From the NCBI GenBank assembly GCA_026988155.1, contig JALSLW010000052.1, forward strand, positions 1 through 51,699: DNA of 51,699 nucleotides. The letters are read 5' to 3'. A program made the translations under genes and the position numbers. The notes beneath the pieces were generated by a model. It had not been told where the DNA came from. It saw nothing but the letters and a program-made list of their open reading frames with translations, and made no database searches. Numbering within the stretch: position 1 is the stretch's first letter; each line of letters starts with the position of its first letter. Shown in pieces: positions 44,008-51,699 of this stretch. The DNA is from Methylomonas sp. (GTDB taxonomy: Bacteria > Pseudomonadota > Gammaproteobacteria > Methylococcales > Methylomonadaceae).

Positions 44008-46296
44008 TCATTTTTCAAGTTTCTGCAGAAATTGATTAATTGAATTCCAGATTCCTCCAATGTTTTTCAGCAGCAGACCATGCTGATCAGAATGGATCCA
44101 AATCAGCTCTTTAATATTGCTGCCTAAATTATCCATAATGATGTCGGCACTTTCAGCATGAACAACGGGGTCTTCATCCCCATATATAAGCAGTGCTGGA
44201 ATCGTAATTTTGGGAAAAAGACTGTTAAGATTACTGGTTAAGCGCCTGAGTTCAAATAAGCTTTTAACGGGTACATTTTTGTAATTAATAGTCTTATGTT
44301 CTGGGTCATTTTCTATGAAAGACACTACGCCTTCTATTGGGATTGGAGATGCCCAATTGACCAGCTGGTTTGAACCATGCAAAAGAGGAATAAGCGAAAA
44401 ATATTTATCCACATATTTCATGGGCACGGCAACCGCTACAACAGCAATAATTTTATCACTGTTTTCTGCGGCCAATTTAAGCGCTAAACTGCCCCCAGTT
44501 GAAAACCCGATAACGGCAATGGTGTCGCAATAGGCCCGCATAATTTTTATTCCTCTTTCTACAGACTCATACCACTCTTCATAAGTGCGTTCACGTAAAT
44601 CATAGGGCGATGTTCCGTGACCCTTTAACCTGATGCCCAGAACAGTGTAGTTTTGATTTGCCAATTTCTCTGCATATTGCCTAAGCTCTGCAGGAGAAGC
44701 CAATAGACCATGTATCAGCAGTACACCTTTCCCCGTCACTATTTTGGGTTTTAATAAAAAAGGTTCTGCTGATTCATTTGCTGTTTCTTTTTTATTGATA
44801 TCATCATACTGAGACCTTGAAAACAGTGTCTTATCCCATGTCAATGACATAATTTCATCATTTAGCGACAAGTCAGCCAGCTGTTTATCAGTGACCTGAG
44901 TACACTGTCTGTAAGCTTCTATTACGGCATCAAGCACTTCATCTATAGGTTCAGCTTCATTGTTATAGACTGCAATTAGGTTTTCCATTCTGATGCTGTC
45001 AAAGTCAAACTCTTCACAGAGTTTGGATAAAAAATGATAGCTGACATGATCAGAAGAAATCAGTTCTGATGATTCTGCCAAGCAGATAAAATGGATAAAA
45101 CGCTTGCTTTTTCCCTCAATCAAATCATTATATTCATCAGGGTTAAGCAGACTTCTATGTAAATTGACGTTTTTATTCTTTTGCAATAGCTTAATGGCAA
45201 GATAAAGCGTTTTATAAAAACAATGTTTATTGATTTGTCTCTGTCCACACTGCATGCAATACATAATTAAAGTGGAGGCTAAATGACTTAAATTTATGGT
45301 TAAATTTGCATAAATATCTTGCATATATTGATTGCGTGTGGCTTTTGCATTTTTTCTAAAATAATGTCCCAGTAATTTTTGTTTCCAATTTTTAGGTGAT
45401 GAATAAAGTGAAAACACATCATCTATTGATTTAAACTCTGAGGAAACCAGACTCAATACATAATGATTCCACCAATGCCAAACGTCATATGGATCTATAG
45501 GGTTGCCCATGCGTACATCCATATCTGTATCTTTAAGCAGAATACTTCCTTCCACCAGCAGCTCTTCAGTCTGTCTTTTTGTTAAGCCATCAGCAAACAG
45601 CTCAACACCTTTGAGCAAAAAGTTCTCAGATGAGCGGATAGGATAAAAAGTAATATTTGTCGGAACAATCAAAGTCGGTTTAATTGCAGTGGTTAAAAGC
45701 TGATCTAAAGAATCTAGCTTTAGCTCTTTCTGCCATTGATTTAATTGCACATAGTCTTTGTTACTGTATGCATTGCGAATAGTCGCTTTAAAGGCTTCAA
45801 TTCCCTGGGCTAAAACGGCAGCTCCCGTATGCTGCTTACGCCTTTCGCCTGCAATGCGGGAATAAATACTATAATTTCCGTGCTTATCAAATACACGGTG
45901 ATCCTTAATCATCCCGCCTTCTGGAAAAATGATGACTTTTCTGCCCTGAAAAATCTGCTGAGCCAGATTGGAAAATAAGTGTGGATGGTCATGAGGGATA
46001 ACCCCCATATTGTTTAAATATTTAGCCAGAATGTTATTTTCCGTAAAAAACTCGCCTGAGGCAATGGCGCAGCAGTATGCCCCAGTTTCTTCGTAAATTA
46101 AAAATTGAGGGATAAGGGTTTCAAAGCGGGAAAAATGGTTGCATAAAAAAATATCGCCATTTAATGCACGCTGATTTGTATGCAGTTTTACATTGACTTT
46201 AAGCCTGTTTATAACTGATCTCAATAGACCGATTGACCAGTTATACATTTTTTCATCTATATCTTTTAGATCGGCATATTTGACTTTATTTTTCAT
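44008..46296 (-). CDS. Acyltransferase-lipase fusion
   Basis: Two catalytic domains in one 762-residue protein. N-terminal: PlsC-type glycerophospholipid acyltransferase, with the HX4E motif in NHFSRFE (H54, E59; family norm HX4D) and FPEGG at 124-128. Middle: about 300 helical residues of unknown role. C-terminal: alpha/beta hydrolase of the monoacylglycerol lipase kind, with LLIHGLLASPAEL, the nucleophile S599 in GFSTGG, the aspartate in YGDEDPVV and the histidine in DQHGLLL. It could remodel lipids by removing and adding acyl chains. It has no signal peptide or clear membrane helix. It is convergent with nrdJb. Confidence 0.8.
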   Translation of the reverse strand: MKNKVKYADLKDIDEKMYNWSIGLLRSVINRLKVNVKLHTNQRALNGDIFLCNHFSRFETLIPQFLIYEETGAYCCAIASGEFFTENNILAKYLNNMGVIPHDHPHLFSNLAQQIFQGRKVIIFPEGGMIKDHRVFDKHGNYSIYSRIAGERRKQHTGAAVLAQGIEAFKATIRNAYSNKDYVQLNQWQKELKLDSLDQLLTTAIKPTLIVPTNITFYPIRSSENFLLKGVELFADGLTKRQTEELLVEGSILLKDTDMDVRMGNPIDPYDVWHWWNHYVLSLVSSEFKSIDDVFSLYSSPKNWKQKLLGHYFRKNAKATRNQYMQDIYANLTINLSHLASTLIMYCMQCGQRQINKHCFYKTLYLAIKLLQKNKNVNLHRSLLNPDEYNDLIEGKSKRFIHFICLAESSELISSDHVSYHFLSKLCEEFDFDSIRMENLIAVYNNEAEPIDEVLDAVIEAYRQCTQVTDKQLADLSLNDEIMSLTWDKTLFSRSQYDDINKKETANESAEPFLLKPKIVTGKGVLLIHGLLASPAELRQYAEKLANQNYTVLGIRLKGHGTSPYDLRERTYEEWYESVERGIKIMRAYCDTIAVIGFSTGGSLALKLAAENSDKIIAVVAVAVPMKYVDKYFSLIPLLHGSNQLVNWASPIPIEGVVSFIENDPEHKTINYKNVPVKSLFELRRLTSNLNSLFPKITIPALLIYGDEDPVVHAESADIIMDNLGSNIKELIWIHSDQHGLLLKNIGGIWNSINQFLQKLEK

Positions 46297-46351
46297 TTTA
46301 TTATCCTGAATCTAAAACTCTTGACCTAAGACCAGTTTAAACTCATTATTG

Positions 46352-46380
46352 TTGACAATATAACTCTATTTAAGTTGTAT
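46352..46380 (+). promoter_or_regulatory. Sigma-70-like promoter of the GFA gene
   Basis: TTGACA (46352-46357) and TTGTAT (46375-46380) are separated by 17 bases. A further 18 bases lead to the ribosome site and start of the GFA-family gene. The -35 is a perfect match. Confidence 0.6.
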
Positions 46381-46391
46381 ATATTTAAAAG

Positions 46392-46817
46392 GTGGTCACA
46401 ATGAAATTGCCAATTACAGGTGGCTGCTTATGCGGCACCGTAAAATATAGTATTTCAAAAAAACCCATTGGAGCCGGAAACTGCCATTGCAGAACCTGTC
46501 AAAGATCCGTTGGCACACCCTATATGCCTGTGCTATTTGTTCACTATCAGGCGTTGCACATTACTGGAATCTATAAAGAATTTTCCACTGAATCTGCCAG
46601 TGGAAATACCATGTACAGAGGCTTTTGTCCGCAATGCGGTACATCGGTTTTTGGCAGAAATTCTGGGTCGGATAAAATTAGGCCAGTTAATGCCTCTACA
46701 CTGGACGATCCCAGCATTTATAAGCCACATATGGATTTTTGGGTTGCGGATGCGCAGCCATGGGATGTGATGAATCCCGATATTCCAAAGTATGACGGGA
46801 ACCCTCATCACTTATAA
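46392..46817 (+). CDS. GFA-family zinc protein
   Basis: Small beta-fold protein of the 'glutathione-dependent formaldehyde-activating' (Gfa/CENP-V) family. The zinc ligands are all present: GGCLCGTVKYS, NCHCRTCQ and CPQCGTSVFG. The ATG at 46401 (MKLPITGG) may be the true start. In Paracoccus Gfa was proposed to speed formation of S-hydroxymethyl-glutathione, but many members have no proven activity, so a formaldehyde role in this likely methylotroph remains an inference. Confidence 0.85.
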   Translation: MVTMKLPITGGCLCGTVKYSISKKPIGAGNCHCRTCQRSVGTPYMPVLFVHYQALHITGIYKEFSTESASGNTMYRGFCPQCGTSVFGRNSGSDKIRPVNASTLDDPSIYKPHMDFWVADAQPWDVMNPDIPKYDGNPHHL

Positions 46818-46841
46818 AAAAATCTAAAAAAGGCTGGCAAA

Positions 46842-47063
46842 ATGAACATTATTTTAGACTCAACTGTTGCATGTCCTGAATGCGGACATGAAGAAAAAGA
46901 ACGTATGCCAGAAAACGCCTGTCAATTCTATTATGAATGCAAAGGATGCGGTATATTGTTAAAGCCTAAGGATGGGGATTGCTGCATTTTCTGTTCATAT
47001 GGCGATATTCCATGTCCGTCTATACAGCAGAGTAAGGCTTGCTGCGCATCGCACAGCAGTTAA
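46842..47063 (+). CDS. GDCCxC-domain cysteine-rich small protein
   Basis: 73 residues with eleven cysteines: CPECGH, CKGCG, the defining GDCCIFCSYGDIPCPS, and KACCAS at the end. It belongs to the GDCCVxC family (some members are selenoproteins), often found near mercury or other metal-handling genes. It probably binds metal or carries a redox thiol pair; no function is proven. It lies 24 bases after the GFA gene and is likely cotranscribed with it. Confidence 0.8.
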   Translation: MNIILDSTVACPECGHEEKERMPENACQFYYECKGCGILLKPKDGDCCIFCSYGDIPCPSIQQSKACCASHSS

Positions 47064-47093
47064 TACTCGTGTCTAACTGAGAGCATTGAAGCT

Positions 47094-47552
47094 ATGGATT
47101 TTGTCGATAAAAAAACACGTTCCATCATGATGTCGAAGATCAAGAGCAAAAATACTAAGCCCGAATTAACTGTCCGCTCTTTACTTCACCGCCAGGGCTT
47201 TCGCTTTCGCATTCATGGGAAATCCTTGCCGGGTACACCCGATATTGTGCTAAAAAAATATAAAGCGATTATTTTTGTTCATGGATGTTACTGGCATAGG
47301 CATGAAAATTGTCGGCTGGCCAGTACCCCCAAGCAAAACCAAAAGTACTGGACAAAAAAATTTGATGCCAATGTTTGCAGGGATAGTGCAGTTTATTATC
47401 AATTAAAGCGGCTTGGCTGGAGAGTGGCAATAATCTGGGAGTGCAGTATCCGTGATAAAAAAAATTTGCCCGCTCATATTAAGACTTTATCAGCCTGGAT
47501 AAAATCAGAGCGTGAATATATTGATATACCAAATGTTTTTCCTGCCCCCTGA
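47094..47552 (+). CDS. vsr: Very short patch repair endonuclease
   Basis: Nicks 5' of the T in T:G mismatches produced by deamination of 5-methylcytosine. The N-terminus DKKTRSIMMSKIKSKNTKPEL and the catalytic stretch LPGTPDIVLKKYKAIIFVHGCYWHRHENC, with the metal aspartate and zinc-site His/Cys, are typical. The length of 152 is normal. Vsr usually travels with a cytosine methyltransferase, but none is nearby, so here it is an orphan. Confidence 0.9.
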   Translation: MDFVDKKTRSIMMSKIKSKNTKPELTVRSLLHRQGFRFRIHGKSLPGTPDIVLKKYKAIIFVHGCYWHRHENCRLASTPKQNQKYWTKKFDANVCRDSAVYYQLKRLGWRVAIIWECSIRDKKNLPAHIKTLSAWIKSEREYIDIPNVFPAP

Positions 47553-47565
47553 ACATTGGATGATT

Positions 47566-49296
47566 TTAGGCATGTTTAAGCGCATCGGGCATTTCTGCCA
47601 ACTCTTCTTCAGCATGAGAAACAAAAGGAATTCCAGGTTTACCCGTTGCTAATTCAGTACGGCAGAAACAGTTAAATGTTTTAGAGCCGCCCGCTAGCAT
47701 AGAAACTGTTTTAAATCCTTTCTGCTTTAAAATGCGGTAGGCTAAATAACTTCGAAAACCTACGCGACAATATACATAAATAGGCTGTCCTGTTTGCAGT
47801 TCACTTAGTCTAGATCGCAATTCTCGTAAGGGAATATTAATTGATCCCGGTATGCTCCAATTATTAAATTCTTTGCGGCTGCGCACATCAACCAATATTC
47901 CGTCCGCCACCTGGTCGGGGAAATTTTCTGCATACCAGAAATCCAGATCACCGCGCAAGAAGTTAGCGGCGATAAATCCAGCCATATTGATAGGGTCTTT
48001 TGCTGAGCCATAGGGAGGTGCATAGGCCAGTTCCAGATGTTCCAGATCAAAAACTGTCATATCTGCAAAAATGGCCGTTGCAAAGACATCAATACGTTTA
48101 TCTACCCCATCATAGCCAACCACTTGAGCACCAAGCAACTTTCCCGTTTCAGGTTCAAACAGCAGTTTAATGTGCATCGGTGCAGTACCCGGATAATACC
48201 CTGCATGTCCAGAAGGATGGAGATAGACCTTATGATAAGGTCGATTAACAGCTTGCAGGCTTTTTTCCGATGCTCCCGTAGACCCTGCTGTCATATCAAA
48301 CACTTTAACAACAGCCGTTCCCTGCGTGGATCTATATTGACTGGAAAGGCCAAAAATATTATCAGCAACAATTCTACCCTGTCTATTTGCCGGCCCAGCC
48401 AAAGGCAGCTGGGCCGGCTCACCTGTCACTGTATCAGTTACCTCTACCATATCGCCTGCAGCATAAATATGGGGGTCGGAGGTTTGCATATGTTCATCTA
48501 CTTTGATGCCGCCTCTGGCTCCCGTAGCCAATTTTGCATCAATCGCAAGTTTTGAGGCTGGCCTAACACCAATAGCCAGCACAACAATGTCTGCTGTTAG
48601 TGAATGACTATTATCAAGAACGACCTGAACGTTTCCTTCTGCATCGCTAAACTTTCTAGCTGCATGTCCCAAATGGAGCTGAACGCCTTCGCTTTCCATA
48701 TGGTAGCGTAAATCGCAGGCCATTTCGTAATCGAGAGGTGGCATTAACTGGTTTTGCAACTCCACCAATTCAACGACCATATCGCGTTGCCGAAATGCTT
48801 CGGCTACCTCAATACCAATAAAACCACCGCCAATAACAATGGCTTTTCGAGCCCCCGCATCAATCTCCTTAATAATGGTATCCATATCAGGAATATTTCT
48901 AAGTACAAAAACCTTATGATGATCTATGCCTGGAATGGGAGGCCTAATCGCATCTGCCCCCTGACATAACACCAGCTTTTCGTAGCTTTCTGTATAAGTT
49001 TTTTTCTGCAGATGATCAATCACAGTGAGCTGTCTTTTCTGACAGTCAATGTGAGTGACTTCATGACTTATTCGAACGTCAATATTGAGCGAATCTTTTA
49101 GGCTCTTAGGTGTTTGCAGCAATAAAGCATTACGATCTTTAATCTTACCGCCTATATGATAAGGCAAACCACAATTAGCAAAAGAAATAAATGCATCCTT
49201 TTCTAATACTATAATTTCCGCATCTTCATTCAATCTTCTTGCACGTGCTGCAGTAGATGCTCCAGCTGCCACACCGCCAATTATTACAATTTTCAA
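47566..49296 (-). CDS. CoA-disulfide reductase with rhodanese domain
   Basis: FAD-dependent pyridine nucleotide disulfide oxidoreductase. The FAD motif IIGGVAAGASTAAR is at the N-terminus, and the single redox cysteine C42 lies in FANCGLPYHIGG, as in CoADR and Npsr rather than a CxxxxC pair. The NAD motif VIGGGFIGIEVAE is near residue 155. A C-terminal rhodanese domain (about 465-576) contains C510 in YCRVGFRS. CoADR-rhodanese proteins reduce CoA disulfides, polysulfide or persulfides. No sulfur-oxidation genes lie beside it. Confidence 0.85.
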   Translation of the reverse strand: MKIVIIGGVAAGASTAARARRLNEDAEIIVLEKDAFISFANCGLPYHIGGKIKDRNALLLQTPKSLKDSLNIDVRISHEVTHIDCQKRQLTVIDHLQKKTYTESYEKLVLCQGADAIRPPIPGIDHHKVFVLRNIPDMDTIIKEIDAGARKAIVIGGGFIGIEVAEAFRQRDMVVELVELQNQLMPPLDYEMACDLRYHMESEGVQLHLGHAARKFSDAEGNVQVVLDNSHSLTADIVVLAIGVRPASKLAIDAKLATGARGGIKVDEHMQTSDPHIYAAGDMVEVTDTVTGEPAQLPLAGPANRQGRIVADNIFGLSSQYRSTQGTAVVKVFDMTAGSTGASEKSLQAVNRPYHKVYLHPSGHAGYYPGTAPMHIKLLFEPETGKLLGAQVVGYDGVDKRIDVFATAIFADMTVFDLEHLELAYAPPYGSAKDPINMAGFIAANFLRGDLDFWYAENFPDQVADGILVDVRSRKEFNNWSIPGSINIPLRELRSRLSELQTGQPIYVYCRVGFRSYLAYRILKQKGFKTVSMLAGGSKTFNCFCRTELATGKPGIPFVSHAEEELAEMPDALKHA

Positions 49297-49371
49297 GATC
49301 TGCTCCCTGGAATTTTTAGTTTTAAAAAAGATTTTTTAATATTAGTTTTCTACAAATATTTAGCGCCTGTG

Positions 49372-49455
49372 TTACTGAACTGCAGCAGCGTCTCCCATCA
49401 CTTCAGCAATTGTATCACCAAACACGGTACTCAATTGTCCGGTTTTATTTTCCAT
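49372..49455 (-). pseudogene. 27-codon open frame, likely gene 3' remnant
   Basis: ATG at 49455 to TAA, reading MENKTGQLSTVFGDTIAEVM and seven more residues. It is codon-like but has no ribosome site. It abuts the left end of the decayed IS200/IS605 element, as if that insertion cut off the rest of a gene. I do not recognise it. Confidence 0.3.
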
Positions 49456-49464
49456 TCGCAAGGT

Positions 49465-49623
49465 TAAAACCTTCGCCTTTCAGACGAACAGATTTATTTC
49501 AAATATTACAATGACAAAATTGATTATCGTTATGGTAGACATACAGTCTACAACATTGAATATCATTTTGTTTGGGTAACAAAGTCAAATAACCACCGGC
49601 TGAAGACCGGTGGGTTGGTGTAG
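49465..49623 (+). mobile_element. Decayed IS200/IS605-family element with tnpA remnant
   Basis: At 49498-49590 one frame reads the well-known TnpA (Y1 HUH transposase) N-terminus: DYRYGRHTVYNIEYHFVWVT. It then breaks off and runs straight into a hairpin, CCACCGG-ctgaaga-CCGGTGG (49593-49613), typical of the family's right end. A left-end hairpin, TTCGCCTTTCAGACGAA, sits at 49472-49488. The catalytic part is missing, so the element is an internal-deletion derivative that could only move with TnpA supplied in trans. More small inverted repeats extend to about 49710. Confidence 0.7.
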
Positions 49624-49823
49624 ACACTATAAGTGTTCTTTCCGCCTAAAGTGTGGCTACAAGCCATTCGCCACAAGGCGACTAAATTCACGACTTGAAG
49701 TCATTCCTCTATATGAAATGTATCTTTCCCTTCAATATGATTATCGTAACTACCCACCCCCCTAGAAGATAATTAAAAAAAACTTGACAGTTTTTTCGGT
49801 GCAAATTTTTATTGTCACTCCAG

Positions 49824-49996
49824 ATGACAATGCCTTTCTGTCGTTTAGTTAATGCTCTGTAGTGAAACTGTTTTAATGTCGACTGGATAAAATCATATCG
49901 TGCTGTTTTATTTCCAGGAACACTAAAAGCTATTGCTTGGGCTCCATCTAAAAAGGTTTGTAACTCTTGAGTATTTTTTAATTATTTAAGATTCAT
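49824..49996 (-). pseudogene. N-terminal remnant of an integrase-core transposase
   Basis: A minus-strand frame reads LKNTQELQTFLDGAQAIAFS, then VPGNKTARYDFIQSTLKQF, then HYRALTKRQKGIVI. This matches the N-terminus of a widespread DDE integrase-type transposase (IS481/ISNCY-like). A stop codon (TAA, 49982-49984) follows the possible ATG, and homology ends abruptly at 49824. Only about 55 codons survive. Confidence 0.6.
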
Positions 49997-50044
49997 GATG
50001 ACTTTCATTGCTTCATCATGAACAGATTTCCTGATTTTGTCAGG

Positions 50045-50107
50045 TTAGACTCATTTTATATTGGAATACGGGGTGAGTTTCAGACTCATTTTGTATTGGA
50101 GAAGGCT
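50045..50107. repeat. Two direct copies of a possible transposon end
   Basis: GACTCATTTTATATTGGA (from about 50048) and GACTCATTTTGTATTGGA (from about 50087) lie 39 bases apart just upstream of the integrase-core transposase remnant. They are best explained as terminal or subterminal repeats of that element. Confidence 0.5.
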
Positions 50108-50270
50108 CGAGGTTGCAATTGCCGTCGGCTAGTAGTTATAATCACCTAAAAACGTTAGGTATTGTAGGTTCTCCTACAGGGGACTTTCACCCCATTAGTT
50201 CACGCCCGTGCTGGGTGTACCCAATGCGCTCCAGCGGATGGCGTTCTTCCACAATATTGGAGTTTGTATT
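50108..50270. other. Intergenic leader of the amidase-like gene
   Basis: Contains small hairpins (CCTAAAAACGTTAGG about 50149-50163; GTAGGTTCTCCTAC about 50165-50178) and a GC-richer patch around 50200-50245 unlike its surroundings. The patch resembles a repeated boundary sequence of mobile DNA, but I cannot name it. A GGAG ribosome site at 50259-50262 precedes the ATG at 50271. Confidence 0.4.
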
Positions 50271-50833
50271 ATGAGTAACGATGAAAATCCATATACACGG
50301 ATGATAATTCGTGAGAAAGTCTCCAACCTGTTAGGGACGCTTCCTAGGGAAATATTGTCGGACCGTGACAAAGCTATCTTTTCTAAAATTACAGGGTTGA
50401 CGCAGAATAGGCTAGAGAGAAATTGGGCGGGTAAAGATGGCATTCGTGGCACCGAGGATGATGGTCGGCTAACGAGCTGTAACAGTTTTGTGGGTTGGTA
50501 CTCTCGAATGATAATTCCTGCAAATAAGCACAGGGGGGGGCATTTTCTGTGTTTGACCTAGAAAGGGCCACTAAGATGTGCAGGATACCTGGTGCATGGG
50601 TAAAACAAAAGGATAATCTATTAGCGCGGCCAGATTACGGTGATATTGTGCGATGGAATAAGTTTCACGTCGGTGTTTCACTCGGATTCGTTGGAAGAAC
50701 ATGGCATACCATCGAAGGAGGCCAGGGTGGCCCCATACAAAATCATGATATAATTAAATTCAAGAAAGGACAATACAATCCTGGTGCAATTCTTGGCTGG
50801 GTTAATCTGGCGACAATTTATGATGCGCCATGA
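50271..50833 (+). pseudogene. CHAP/NlpC-like amidase gene broken at a G8 tract
   Basis: Two overlapping frames form one protein if a single G is added (or two removed) in the eight-G run at 50533-50540. The first frame supplies SCNSFVGWYSRM (candidate catalytic cysteine). The second supplies DYGDIVRWNKFHVGVSLGFV (candidate histidine) and HTIEGGQGGP, the layout of CHAP/NlpC-P60 cysteine amidases and peptidases. The rebuilt product has about 187 residues and no signal peptide. As written the gene makes a truncated protein of about 96 residues. It may be a true pseudogene, a phase-variable gene, or a sequencing error in the homopolymer. Confidence 0.55.
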
Positions 50834-50868
50834 ACCTGGCATGGTAAAGATGAATGTGGTTGCTGAAA

Positions 50869-50980
50869 TAATAACTGGGGTTAATGTAACGTTTATTGTA
50901 CACTGACCCCAGTTATTTCTGACCCCAGTTATTTTGCTGACCCCAGTTATTTTGACCCCAGTTATTGGACCCCAGTTATT
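50869..50980. repeat. Tandem GACCCCAGTTATT repeats
   Basis: Five direct copies of GACCCCAGTTATT begin at 50905, 50921, 50939, 50954 and 50968, and one inverted copy (AATAACTGGGGTT) at 50869. Spacing is irregular (14-18 bases). The cluster ends just before the cytochrome gene. Similar motifs occur beside REP-associated transposase genes, but none is present here. Confidence 0.8.
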
Positions 50981-50992
50981 GGAGTATGACAG

Positions 50993-51418
50993 ATGAAATT
51001 CTTAATAGAGATTGCATTTGGTTTAGTTATTTTTTCTAACGGGATATTTGCAAACGAAGACCCTGACTTTGGCAAAGCTGAATTTGAAGCTAACTGTGCA
51101 AGTTGTCATGGCCTCACGGGCAAAGGAGACGGTCCATTGTCCCGAGTTTATTTGATTAGGCCAACAGATCTAACAATGCTGGCCAAGAGTAATAGCGGTG
51201 TATTTCCTGCACAGCGGGTATACAAAATCATCGATGGCCGACAAGAGGTAAAAGCTCATGGCCCTAGAACAATGCCTGTCTGGGGACGAGAGTATGGGGA
51301 AAAGGTCCCTGATATAATTCCAGATCTAATGGATTTCGGATATATTGGGTACAGGAAAAAAGTAGTAAAAGCCCGGATAGTAATGCTAGTCGATTACCTG
51401 TTTCGAATTCAAGAATAA
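50993..51418 (+). CDS. Exported monohaem c-type cytochrome
   Basis: A signal peptide covers residues 1-20 (ending GIFA). The haem-binding CASCH is at 35-39, followed by GLTGKGDGPLS, and the likely axial methionine M94 is in RTMPVWG. The length is 141. It should be a soluble periplasmic electron carrier. A GGAG ribosome site lies just upstream, immediately after the tandem 13-mers, so those repeats fall in its leader or promoter. No oxidoreductase partner is visible. Confidence 0.85.
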   Translation: MKFLIEIAFGLVIFSNGIFANEDPDFGKAEFEANCASCHGLTGKGDGPLSRVYLIRPTDLTMLAKSNSGVFPAQRVYKIIDGRQEVKAHGPRTMPVWGREYGEKVPDIIPDLMDFGYIGYRKKVVKARIVMLVDYLFRIQE

Positions 51419-51442
51419 TAAAGTTTGTATAGCCAAATTGCA

Positions 51443-51699
51443 TTACCCACTGCGCCAAATAGACAGCAATAGCCAGATTCCGCCAATAAATGCCCCAATA
51501 AATCCCATTAAGCCAAAGAAAGAAGAGGGACCTCCTTTAACTGTCGTTACAACTGAGCTGCCGACTATTAAAGCTGAAGTGACTAAACTGACAGAAAGGC
51601 GGTTAATCGTACGGTCTAATTCTTTGCTTAGCCACTCAGGTTTATTGATGTCGATTTTTACACTCAAGCTTCCATGGCGCATAGTCTCCATTAATTGGT
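51443..51699 (-). CDS. C-terminus of a UbiB/AarF-like membrane protein (partial)
   Basis: The frame is open to the window's right edge, so this is the 3' end of a longer gene rather than a small protein. The sequence ELDRTINRLSVSLVTSALIV, then GFIGAFIGGIWLLLSIWRSG, matches the two C-terminal membrane helices of UbiB-type atypical kinases, which support ubiquinone synthesis. The kinase domain would lie outside the window. Confidence 0.7.
   Translation of the reverse strand, partial: QLMETMRHGSLSVKIDINKPEWLSKELDRTINRLSVSLVTSALIVGSSVVTTVKGGPSSFFGLMGFIGAFIGGIWLLLSIWRSG

Noticed and set aside
50195-50245. Integron attC site upstream of the amidase-like gene
   Set aside because: Some bases look familiar, but the paired core sites and the second arm of the expected hairpin are not there.

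Overview
The window reads as chromosomal DNA of an AT-rich gammaproteobacterium, most likely a methanotroph or relative in the Methylococcales. This is inferred, not proven. The pointers are the amgK-murU / lptD-surA neighbourhood, the tsaB-yciO-M50-scpA-scpB-rluB type operon, a split class II ribonucleotide reductase of the NrdJa/NrdJb kind, a secreted protein with a VPxPAA exosortase-sorting tail, and a FBPase gene of the RuMP/Calvin type. Most of the window is dense, well-preserved housekeeping sequence; the last ~2.5 kb and the first ~0.5 kb are decayed accessory DNA.

Layout. 1-306: remnant of an unidentified gene. 525-5745: an overlapping operon of a membrane diguanylate cyclase followed by PilM-, PilN-, PilO- and PilP-like proteins and a small secretin (a type IV/MSHA-like pilus machine). 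5726-7398 (minus): murU and amgK, peptidoglycan recycling. 7545-11990: lptD, surA and a free-standing DbpA-type RNA-binding domain, ending in a bidirectional terminator. 12136-13658 (minus): exosortase-sorted secreted protein and a YcbL-like hydrolase. 13744-13896: MITE-like palindromic repeat. 13904-21212 (minus): an enlarged glutamate synthase large chain followed by a CysJ-type diflavin reductase. 21554-25985: UbiH-family hydroxylase, PilZ protein, YoaA helicase, TsaB. 26029-31425: YciO, M50 protease, ScpA, a giant ScpB and RluB. 31543-34819: PfkB kinase, DusA, FolE, RDD protein. 34909-38536: SemiSWEET, RecJ, an unknown protein. 38787-40753 (minus): FBPase and a DHH phosphoesterase. 41122-43955: nrdJa-nrdJb behind two NrdR boxes. 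44008-46296 (minus): acyltransferase-lipase fusion. 46392-49296: GFA protein, GDCCxC protein, Vsr, CoA-disulfide reductase-rhodanese. 49372-50107: transposon graveyard. 50271-50833: a frame-broken amidase-like gene with a G8 tract. 50869-50980: tandem 13-mers. 50993-51699: cytochrome c and the C-terminus of a UbiB-like protein.

The most striking object is scpB. Its normal C-terminal ScpB core is preceded by about 565 residues in which every fourth residue is L, I, V or (once) F, without a single register slip, 142 positions in all. The region contains three near-identical 144-bp tandem copies. A ScpB carrying a strict tetrad-repeat arm would be a new architecture for the SMC-ScpAB complex. 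Second-tier observations are the GltB/diflavin-reductase gene pair without gltD, the paired NrdR boxes 31 bp apart, the acyltransferase-lipase fusion, and the poly-G frame switch in the amidase-like gene.
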